39,774 bases of DNA from Methylotenera_A sp046594885 (lineage in GTDB: Bacteria; Pseudomonadota; Gammaproteobacteria; Burkholderiales; Methylophilaceae): contig JBKJRD010000089.1 of the NCBI GenBank assembly GCA_046594885.1, positions 1 to 39,774 of the forward strand, given 5' to 3'. The translations under genes were made by a program, and so were the position numbers. Numbering within the stretch: the first letter of the stretch is position 1; each line of letters opens with the position of its first letter. Below the pieces are notes generated by a model. It had not been told where the DNA came from, searched no databases, and saw only the letters and a program-made list of their open reading frames with translations. Below are positions 33,941 through 39,774 of this stretch, in pieces.

Positions 33941-35593
33941 TTAAATGGGTTTAATGCTGTTGGGGATAATGGTTGCGTCAAATTGGCTGAGTAAATCTTT
34001 CACAAAGCTATCTTGCATAATGGATGCTTCTGCCGATGACTGAATAGTGGCTTTTTCAACTGCCGTTTGTTTAGCAGGCGTATTGATTTCAATAGTCGTT
34101 TCTCCACTGATTTCTACGTTAAGTTTGATGCGTTTGCCAAAATGTTGGTTAATGGCGCTAGATAATTTTTCTTGATAACTGGCGCTAACCAAATGTTTAT
34201 TACTTTCAGCTACCCGCAAGTTAATGCTATTTTCATCATAAGCAATCATTTCACAGTTTTGCGCCAAAGCACGGGCCAGCCCAAGCTTGAGATTTTTTTC
34301 TACTAAACTTCGCCAGTTACCATCGAAATTTTGTACTGTTTGTAGCGTATCAGGCGCCAATGCAGATTCTGCATCAACTTCACCACTTTGCGGCGCAGAT
34401 GATGCAAGCGCTACTTTATTATCAGCTTGTGCATTGATTAATGGCGATATCAGTGGCTTATTTAGTCTTGGGGCTGGCGCGGTGATTTCGGGTTGATCAG
34501 ATAATTTTTCATTGGGCGCAAATGCTAACATGCGCAGCAAACACATGGTAAAACCTGCGTATTCATCAGGCGCTAAACCAATATCGCGGCGGCCTAATAG
34601 CGTAATCTGGTAATACAATTGCAGGGTTTCAGGGTTGAGTTTTTGCGCTAAATCCATTAGCAAGCCGCGTTCAGGATGGTCATCGGCAATGCCGTTTGGT
34701 ACGGTTTGTAGAATCGCAATTTGATGCAAAATATTGGCTAAATCATTTAATGCGGCCTCAAATGCAATATTGCGCATTTGCATCGTTTGCGCTTTTTCAA
34801 TCAATGCTGCGCCATCTTGATTGATTAAAGCGTGCAAAATATCGTATAAATACGTTTGGTCAACCGCACCTAACATGCTGCGCACTTCAACCTCATTCAC
34901 AGTTTGGTTGCCATAAGCAATCGCCTGATCAGTCAACGATAGCGCATCGCGCATACTACCATTGGCGGCGCGTGAAATCAGGCTAATAGCAGCAGCTTCA
35001 AAGCTAATATTTTCTTGACTAAGCACATTTTGCAAATGCTCAGAAATAGTGGTGCTGGCCATTTGACGCAAATTAAATTGCAAACAACGACTTAATACCG
35101 TGACTGGCACTTTTTGAGGATCAGTAGTGGCTAATATAAACTTAACGTGTGCTGGCGGCTCTTCTAGCGTTTTAAGCATGGCATTAAATGCGCTTTTAGA
35201 CAGCATGTGCACTTCATCAATGATATACACTTTAAAGCGCCCAACGGTTGGTGCGTATTGCGCGTTATCCAATAATTCGCGCATGGCGTCTACTTGCGTA
35301 TTTGATGCGGCATCGACTTCTAGCAAATCCACAAAGCGGCCACGGTCAATCTCAGTGCAGGCATTGCAAACGCCACATGGCGTTGCGGTAATGCCTGTTT
35401 CACAGTTAAGCGATTTGGCTAAAATGCGTGCGATGGTGGTTTTACCAACGCCACGTGTGCCCGTAAATAAGTAAGCATGATGCAAGCGTTGTTGCGTAAG
35501 CGCGTTGGTCAAAGCGCGCACCACATGCGGCTGGCCAACTAGCGTATCAAACGATTTGGGGCGGTATTTACGTGCTAAAACGAGATATGACAT
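33941..35593 (-). CDS. dnaX: DNA polymerase III subunit tau (and possibly gamma)
   Basis: DnaX is the clamp-loader ATPase that also tethers polymerase cores. The 550-residue tau shows the standard opening SYLVLARKYRPKSFDTLVGQ, Walker A GTRGVGKT (residues 45-52), a zinc module (C64, C73, C76, C79), DEVH (126-129), and the SRC sensor loop (168-170). The proline-rich linker begins around 365, and a tau-specific C-terminal domain follows. At codons 433-434 an A7 run gives a slippery A-AAA-AAT followed by a stem-loop, and a -1 shift would end after 13 further codons, giving a gamma-like product of 447 residues. ybaB starts 22 bases downstream. Confidence 0.96.
   Translation of the reverse strand: MSYLVLARKYRPKSFDTLVGQPHVVRALTNALTQQRLHHAYLFTGTRGVGKTTIARILAKSLNCETGITATPCGVCNACTEIDRGRFVDLLEVDAASNTQVDAMRELLDNAQYAPTVGRFKVYIIDEVHMLSKSAFNAMLKTLEEPPAHVKFILATTDPQKVPVTVLSRCLQFNLRQMASTTISEHLQNVLSQENISFEAAAISLISRAANGSMRDALSLTDQAIAYGNQTVNEVEVRSMLGAVDQTYLYDILHALINQDGAALIEKAQTMQMRNIAFEAALNDLANILHQIAILQTVPNGIADDHPERGLLMDLAQKLNPETLQLYYQITLLGRRDIGLAPDEYAGFTMCLLRMLAFAPNEKLSDQPEITAPAPRLNKPLISPLINAQADNKVALASSAPQSGEVDAESALAPDTLQTVQNFDGNWRSLVEKNLKLGLARALAQNCEMIAYDENSINLRVAESNKHLVSASYQEKLSSAINQHFGKRIKLNVEISGETTIEINTPAKQTAVEKATIQSSAEASIMQDSFVKDLLSQFDATIIPNSIKPI
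34251..34298 (-). promoter_or_regulatory. Candidate programmed -1 frameshift signal in dnaX
   Basis: Slippery heptamer A-AAA-AAT (complement of 34292-34298, in phase at codons 433-434). It is followed 3 bases later by a stem-loop: AAGC (34285-34288) pairs with GCTT (34267-34270) and GGG (34280-34282) with CCC (34273-34275) around a CTGG loop. The -1 frame reaches TGA at 34251-34253. Placement close to the E. coli gamma terminus (431 residues) supports the idea. Confidence 0.5.
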
Positions 35594-35661
35594 AGGTGAA
35601 ACTGTAGCTTAAAAGTGGCTTTTCGTCTTGTATTTTTGTGGCTAAAATAACTTTTAAAATT

Positions 35662-35770
35662 CATTTGAATCATTCAGATGCAAGACGCGCGGCACGCGGA
35701 AACCAGAATGTACGTTTTGTACATGAGCATTTTTAGTACTAAGCAACGCCGCAGATGAATAATTGAAATG
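35662..35770. repeat. Palindromic intergenic element (MITE-like candidate)
   Basis: An imperfect inverted repeat of about 109 bp with a perfect central palindrome ATGTAC-GTTTT-GTACAT (35708-35724). Its ends also match: CATTTGAATCATTC (35662-35675) agrees with the reverse complement of 35757-35770 at 12 of 14 positions. It fills most of the ffs-dnaX gap. The layout resembles short dispersed palindromic elements in proteobacterial intergenic DNA; only one copy is seen in this window. Confidence 0.55.
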
Positions 35771-35783
35771 GATTTTAATAGGA

Positions 35784-35877
35784 GGCGAGCCAAACCCCCG
35801 GCACTTGCTTAATAGTTGTGGCTGCTTGCTTCCGCATCTGACCAGATTGGCTATTTTACAATGCGGGGAGGCCCGCC
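35784..35877 (-). ncRNA. ffs: 4.5S signal recognition particle RNA
   Basis: On the minus strand this 94-base stretch has the bacterial small SRP RNA layout. The 5' end GGCGGGCC pairs fully with the 3' end GGCTCGCC (one G-U). The conserved apical loop reads CTGGTCAGATGCGGAAGCAA followed by GCAGCCA, with the GGAAGCA tetraloop region and the asymmetric loop bound by Ffh. A -10-like TAAAAT (complement of 35885-35890) ends 7 bases before the 5' end. The position upstream of dnaX is usual for betaproteobacteria. Ends may be a few bases longer. Confidence 0.9.
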
Positions 35878-35968
35878 AGATTGGATTTTACCTTAAATCG
35901 GCTTGGTTTTATAGCCGAATCGCAAGACTTAACACGTTGAAATGCTTAAAAAGTACAGATAAAACGCT

Positions 35969-36358
35969 TTACTTATAACCAACCCGTTCAACCGGCGGCA
36001 AATGTTGCAACTCTTCATCTGAATATAATCTTCCGCGCGTAATAAAGGCAAAACCAGTGCCACAATCTAATGAAAATGAGCCGCTAGAGCCAGGCATGGC
36101 ATCTAAAATGGTATGCATATTTTCTGCAAAAGTAAAATGGCTATCGCCCATATAAAAAGTGGCATCATTAAATTGGCCAAGCACTACATCGGATGCGCTG
36201 GGATTAAACTCTTTAACTGGCATGCACATTGGGCCGCTACCCTCACAGCATCCGCCAGATTGCAAAAATATAATTGGGCCGTGTTCTGCGGTTAACTTGT
36301 CGATTAACGATAATGCAGAGGGTGTTGCAGAAACCCGTTTTGTTGATTCTATTGACAT
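35969..36358 (-). CDS. DUF779 family protein, partner of aldehyde dehydrogenase
   Basis: This 129-residue protein carries the DUF779 signature LQSGGCCEGSGPMC (C37, C38, C45) and a C-terminal FSLDCGTGFAFITRGRL. The family almost always sits beside an ExaC/AldB-type NAD-dependent aldehyde dehydrogenase gene, as here. The function is unknown; the clustered cysteines suggest metal or thiol chemistry. The ATG is preceded by AAAGGAC. A hairpin terminator lies between it and the dehydrogenase gene, so its expression may be lower than, or partly independent of, the enzyme. Confidence 0.9.
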   Translation of the reverse strand: MSIESTKRVSATPSALSLIDKLTAEHGPIIFLQSGGCCEGSGPMCMPVKEFNPSASDVVLGQFNDATFYMGDSHFTFAENMHTILDAMPGSSGSFSLDCGTGFAFITRGRLYSDEELQHLPPVERVGYK

Positions 36359-36377
36359 GATAAAAGTCCTTTAAAAC

Positions 36378-36405
36378 AAAAGAGGCGAGTAAACCCGCCT
36401 CTTTT
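36378..36405 (-). terminator. Intrinsic terminator between aldehyde dehydrogenase and DUF779 gene
   Basis: A 10-bp perfect stem (AAAAGAGGCG with CGCCTCTTTT) around an 8-base loop, with a T-rich tract after it on the minus strand. It lies 36 bases after the dehydrogenase stop and about 20 bases before the DUF779 start. Confidence 0.8.
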
Positions 36406-36440
36406 ATTGCACTCAATATTGCTGAGTTAACACCTTAAAA

Positions 36441-37961
36441 CTAGAAGAAACCTAATTTATTTGGGCTGTAACTAACCAGTAAGCATTTGGTTTGTTGGTA
36501 GTGGTCTAGCATCATTTTGTGGTTTTCGCGACCAATGCCAGATTCTTTATAACCACCAAAAGCGGCATGGGCAGGATAGGCATGATAGCAGTTTGTCCAC
36601 ACACGGCCCGCTTTAATACCACGACCCATACGATAAGCCACCGATCCATCGCGGCTCCAAACGCCTGCACCTAAACCAAAAATGGTATCGTTTGCAATGG
36701 CTAGCGCGTCAGCTTCATCTTTAAAAGTGGTTACTGCAAGCACGGGGCCAAAAATTTCTTCTTGGAACACGCGCATTTTGTTGTGGCCTTTTAATAATGT
36801 TGGTTGCACATAATAACCATCAGCCAAATCGCCCGTTAGCATATTGCGCTCACCACCAATCAATACTTCAGCACCTTCTTGTTTGCCAATTTCAATGTAG
36901 TTCATGATTTTGTTTAATTGGTCTTGAGAAGCTTGTGCGCCTAACATCGTGCCAGAATCAAGCGGGCTGCCCTGTTTAATAGCTTTTACGCGTTCTAACA
37001 CACGCGCAATAAATTTGTCATAGATTGATTCTTGAATAATGGCGCGCGATGGGCAAGTGCATACTTCACCCTGATTAAATGCAAACAACACCAAGCCTTC
37101 AATGGCTTTATCAAAGAAGGCATCATCTTCGTCCATAATATCGGCAAAGAAAATATTCGGTGATTTGCCACCTAATTCGAGTGTTGCTGGAATTAAATTA
37201 CTGGCCGCTGCTGTTGCAATGGCGCGGCCTGTTGCCGTTGAGCCTGTAAAGCCGATTTTGGCGATGCGTTTGCTGTTGGCCAATGGCGCGCCAACTTCGC
37301 GGCCATAACCGTTTACAATGTTAATCACGCCTGGTGGCACTAAATCAGCAATGACTTCCATCAGAATTAAAATACTAATCGGTGTAAATTCGGCTGGTTT
37401 TAATACTACACAGTTGCCTGCAGCTAAGGCAGGCGCTAGTTTCCAAGCCGCCATTAAAATCGGGAAGTTCCAAGGAATAATTTGGCCCACAACGCCTAAT
37501 GGCTCAGGAAAATGGTAAGCGATGGTGGTATTGTCAATTTCACTGATACCACCTTCTTGCGCGCGAATTGCACCTGCAAAATAGCGGAAGTGATCAACTG
37601 TTAATGGAATATCCGCGTTCATGGTTTCGCGAATTGGCTTGCCGTTATCAATCGTATCAGCTGTAGCAATCAGTTCTAGGTTAGCTTCAATACGGTCTGC
37701 AATTTTAAGTAAAATGTTAGAGCGTTCAGTGGTAGAAGTTTTTGCCCATTTTTCAGTAATTGCATGCGCTGCATCTAACGCTAGCTCAACGTCTTCTGCG
37801 CTTGAACGTGCCGCTTTCGTATAGTTTTTACCAGTAATCGGTGAAACAACATCAAAATATTCGCCTTTTACGGGCGCAACCCATTTGCCGCCAATAAAAT
37901 TATCATATTTGGCTTTATAAGGTATTTTCACGCCAAGGCCTTTTAGTAAATCTAAACTCAT
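36441..37961 (-). CDS. NAD-dependent aldehyde dehydrogenase (ExaC/AldB type)
   Basis: This class 3-like aldehyde dehydrogenase oxidises acetaldehyde or similar short aldehydes to acids. The 506-residue protein has PWNFP (N165), the NAD-site FTGSTATG, the general base E262 in LELGGKSP, and the nucleophile C301 in QGEVCTCPSR; the double cysteine (C301, C303) is typical of ExaC-like acetaldehyde dehydrogenases. The C-terminal FGGYKESGIGRENHK is also present. GAGGAG lies ahead of the ATG. In a methylotroph it may handle acetaldehyde or detoxify other aldehydes; formaldehyde itself is more often oxidised by the H4MPT route. Confidence 0.93.
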   Translation of the reverse strand: MSLDLLKGLGVKIPYKAKYDNFIGGKWVAPVKGEYFDVVSPITGKNYTKAARSSAEDVELALDAAHAITEKWAKTSTTERSNILLKIADRIEANLELIATADTIDNGKPIRETMNADIPLTVDHFRYFAGAIRAQEGGISEIDNTTIAYHFPEPLGVVGQIIPWNFPILMAAWKLAPALAAGNCVVLKPAEFTPISILILMEVIADLVPPGVINIVNGYGREVGAPLANSKRIAKIGFTGSTATGRAIATAAASNLIPATLELGGKSPNIFFADIMDEDDAFFDKAIEGLVLFAFNQGEVCTCPSRAIIQESIYDKFIARVLERVKAIKQGSPLDSGTMLGAQASQDQLNKIMNYIEIGKQEGAEVLIGGERNMLTGDLADGYYVQPTLLKGHNKMRVFQEEIFGPVLAVTTFKDEADALAIANDTIFGLGAGVWSRDGSVAYRMGRGIKAGRVWTNCYHAYPAHAAFGGYKESGIGRENHKMMLDHYQQTKCLLVSYSPNKLGFF

Positions 37962-38299
37962 GCTAACTCCTCTAGTTTTGCTATTAATAATGTAGTAATT
38001 CTACTTTTAAAACCGCATTGCATTGTTGCAAATTTCTATCATACTCAATATAGTGCTTAATTTTGAATAAGGCTTATTTATAATGGCTTGCAGCCAATTT
38101 ATCTTTGGCTTAATGAATATCTGACTATGTTTAACATTAAACCTTAGTCCGCTGTAAATCAAGTGTAAATAACTGCGTTGCAGATAATTTATAGAGGCTA
38201 ATATAGCGTATATTTTATGCTTGTTATATAGTTAAGTTTACATAAAAGCACAATTGTTTAGCGTGCTAAATAATAACTAAAATCAATCAAGAGAACAAG
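37962..38299. other. 338-base AT-rich divergent intergenic region
   Basis: No gene is seen here. It must hold the promoters of the leftward aldehyde dehydrogenase and the rightward cyclase. Notable sites: a TGGCT/AGCCA inverted repeat (38084-38096), GTAG/CTAC arms flanking TAATT (37992-38004) close to the dehydrogenase start, and a possible rightward promoter TTGCAG (from 38179) with TATAGC 18 bp later. No regulator family could be assigned to these sites. Confidence 0.5.
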
Positions 38300-39541
38300 T
38301 TGCCTATATCTAATACAAACGCCGTTTTCGGTATTACAACTAGAGAGTTTTGGCATAATATTAGCCACCCTACAGACGCTACTTTAGGTAAAGCGATACT
38401 TTCAATTTTAGTATTTGCCGAGAGCTTGGTTTGTATCTTTTGGATATTCACCCTTTCAGGTTTGGGCGAAGGCTATGCCATGATGGCGGCAGTGCCATAT
38501 GCTTATGTGATCCTCTCATACGCCAGTTTGCTGGTTTTTTACCGCACCAAAAAATTCGAATACTTTACTTTTACACAATTAGTCATGTTGCTGGTGATGC
38601 CTTTTTTTATGCAATGGGCAATCGGCGGATATGAGGCCTCTAGCGGCATTGCCATCTGGGCAATATTGTCGCCAATCGGCGCTTTAATGATTCTTGGCAC
38701 CAAGCAATCAACCCCTTGGTTTACTTTATTTGCTTTTTTAGCCGTGCTATCTTGGAAACTTAACTACTTATTTGCGGGTAATTCTTTACCTATTCCATCA
38801 CACGTTAAAGATACATTTTTCCTGATGAATATTATGGGCACTGCCTGTATTTTGTATGCGGTGATGCGTTATTTTCAAAGTCAAAAAGAACGCACATTGC
38901 ATGAGCTAGAGTTAGAGCAAGCCAGATCTGAAAAGCTGCTGCTTAATATTTTGCCTAAATCTATCGCCAGCCGTTTGAAAGAAAATGATATGCGTATTGC
39001 GGATAGCCATGAAGCGGTGACGATTTTATTTGCGGATATTGTGGATTTCACTAAGTTAACTGCAACCATGGCGCCAGCTGAGCTGGTCGATTTATTAAGC
39101 CAATTGTTTTCTCGTTTTGATATGTTGGCCGATGATTATGGTTTGGAGAAAATTAAAACCATAGGCGATGGCTATATGGTAGTAGGCGGCGCACCTGTGC
39201 ATTTAGATAATCACGCCAATGTGATTGCGCATTTGGCTTTGCAAATGCAAGCAGACCTAAAAGTGTTTAACATGCAGATTGGCAAACAACTAGAAATGCG
39301 CATCGGTATTAGCAGTGGCCCAGTTGTTGCAGGCGTTATTGGCACCAGCAAATTTGCTTATGATATTTGGGGTGATTCGGTGAATATGGCGAGCCGCATG
39401 GAAAAAAATGGTGTAGCCGGCGCCATTCAAGTCAGTGAATTTACCTACAATTTACTCAAAGACGAACACGTTTTTGAACCGCGCGGCCTAATTACCATTA
39501 AAGGCAAAGGCGAAGTAAACACCTATTTTCTAAAAAGCTGA
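38300..39541 (+). CDS. Membrane-anchored class III adenylyl cyclase
   Basis: The 413-residue protein has six predicted membrane helices (about residues 31-190), a short coiled coil (193-220) ending LLLNILPKSIASRLK, and a class III cyclase domain (about 235-413). Key residues are intact: metal-binding D246 and D290, purine-specifying K286 and D355 (the Lys/Asp pair of ATP-using cyclases rather than Glu/Cys of guanylyl cyclases), and transition-state N362 and R366. It therefore should make cAMP as a homodimer. The six-helix domain may be a sensor; I do not recognise it as a named MASE type. The start is TTG at 38300, with a weak AAGAGA site. Confidence 0.9.
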   Translation: MPISNTNAVFGITTREFWHNISHPTDATLGKAILSILVFAESLVCIFWIFTLSGLGEGYAMMAAVPYAYVILSYASLLVFYRTKKFEYFTFTQLVMLLVMPFFMQWAIGGYEASSGIAIWAILSPIGALMILGTKQSTPWFTLFAFLAVLSWKLNYLFAGNSLPIPSHVKDTFFLMNIMGTACILYAVMRYFQSQKERTLHELELEQARSEKLLLNILPKSIASRLKENDMRIADSHEAVTILFADIVDFTKLTATMAPAELVDLLSQLFSRFDMLADDYGLEKIKTIGDGYMVVGGAPVHLDNHANVIAHLALQMQADLKVFNMQIGKQLEMRIGISSGPVVAGVIGTSKFAYDIWGDSVNMASRMEKNGVAGAIQVSEFTYNLLKDEHVFEPRGLITIKGKGEVNTYFLKS

Positions 39542-39560
39542 TGAGTTGCTTAATGCCCAC

Positions 39561-39575
39561 ACAAAGCAGCTTTGT
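39561..39575. promoter_or_regulatory. Palindrome overlapping the tRNA-Ser promoter
   Basis: ACAAAGC-A-GCTTTGT is a perfect 7-bp inverted repeat with a 1-base centre, too tight for an RNA hairpin but suited to a dimeric protein. Its right arm overlaps the -35 element of the tRNA gene. Confidence 0.4.
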
Positions 39576-39599
39576 CATCGTTTAAGTATCGTATATAAT
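39572..39599 (+). promoter_or_regulatory. tRNA-Ser promoter
   Basis: A -35 TTGTCA (39572-39577, 5 of 6 matches) and a perfect -10 TATAAT (39594-39599) are spaced by 16 bp, 33 bases before the mature tRNA. The region after the -10 is GC-rich (CCGCCGC), as in stringently controlled stable RNA promoters. Confidence 0.7.
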
Positions 39600-39632
39600 C
39601 CGCCGCTCAAGTTAAAAACAACCTGAACCCGT

Positions 39633-39722
39633 GGAGAGATGGATGAGCGGTTTAAGTCACCACGCTGGAAAGGTGGCACAGGGTTTACCCTGTCGAGAGT
39701 TCGAATCTCTCTCTCTCCGCCA
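39633..39722 (+). tRNA. tRNA-Ser(GGA)
   Basis: A 90-base class II tRNA. The acceptor arm GGAGAGA (39633-39639) pairs with TCTCTCC (39712-39718), followed by G73 and an encoded CCA. The anticodon loop CTGGAAA gives anticodon GGA, reading UCC/UCU serine codons. A long variable arm (CACAGGGTTTACCCTGT region) and the T-loop TTCGAAT confirm a serine-type tRNA. The 52 bases after it contain nothing recognisable. Confidence 0.97.
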
Positions 39723-39774
39723 CCGGTTAAGTTATCTGCAGCTTGCCTTAATGCTACACATTTCCCTGTTTTTA

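Noticed and set aside
33623..33994. Plus-strand 123-residue frame antiparallel to ybaB
   Set aside because: It mirrors ybaB and the dnaX end almost exactly and has a hydrophobic, low-complexity translation typical of antisense frames.
35763..35978. Plus-strand 71-residue frame over the ffs region
   Set aside because: The stretch is explained by the minus-strand 4.5S RNA; the translation is unlike any protein I know and has no support beyond the open frame.
39633..39774. tRNA-Ser 3' end as an integration site for a mobile element
   Set aside because: Only 52 bases follow the gene and no integrase or repeated tRNA end is visible in the window.

Overview
The window looks like chromosomal DNA from a low-GC betaproteobacterial methylotroph, most likely Methylophilaceae (Methylotenera or a close relative). 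Three things suggest this: betaproteobacterial gene pairs (bamB-der, hfq-hflX-hflK-hflC-hisZ-purA, bamD/rluD/pgeF, ompA-mtaD-ubiG-gph, ffs-dnaX-ybaB-recR); an overall base composition that looks to be in the low-to-mid 40s % GC by eye; and a four-gene operon for tetrahydromethanopterin/methanofuran-type cofactors, used by methylotrophs to oxidise formaldehyde. The genus is an inference; no search was run.

Layout. 1-2.5 kb: the 3' part of bamB and der, closed by a hairpin terminator. 2.7-5.4 kb: bamD, divergent from rluD-pgeF. 5.5-8.2 kb: a ZIP metal transporter, rimO and a VOC-fold protein. 8.4-9.4 kb: a small unknown gene and a TetR/AcrR regulator, both leftward. 9.5-15.5 kb: a tripartite RND efflux operon (adaptor, pump, outer-membrane channel) whose promoter is overlapped by an AcrR-box-like palindrome. 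15.5-17.1 kb: an orphan protein with a degenerate PilZ-like C-terminal part. 17.3-25.5 kb: gltX, hfq, hflX, hflK, hflC, a DUF2065 gene, hisZ and purA. 25.6-28.9 kb: the overlapping cofactor operon (archaeal-type flavoprotein, dihydropteroate-synthase-like protein, DUF447 protein, MfnB). 29.0-32.9 kb: ompA with a strong terminator, an MTA/SAH-deaminase-type amidohydrolase, ubiG and gph. 33.0-35.9 kb, leftward: ffs (4.5S RNA), a palindromic intergenic element, dnaX, ybaB, recR. 36.0-38.0 kb, leftward: an ExaC-type aldehyde dehydrogenase followed by its DUF779 partner. 38.3-39.7 kb: a membrane-anchored class III adenylyl cyclase and tRNA-Ser(GGA).

Most of this is housekeeping: outer-membrane assembly, ribosome maturation and modification, translation, DNA replication/repair, purine, histidine and ubiquinone synthesis. 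The accessory parts are the efflux operon, the cofactor operon, the aldehyde dehydrogenase pair and the cyclase. I did not find a clearly new multi-gene system such as a defence island, CRISPR array, prophage or biosynthetic cluster. The observations most worth checking are a complete-looking programmed frameshift signal in dnaX, a roughly 110-bp palindromic element between ffs and dnaX, the archaeal-like cofactor operon, the PilZ-like orphan, and the operator/promoter arrangements at the efflux, bamD/rluD, hisZ and tRNA-Ser loci.
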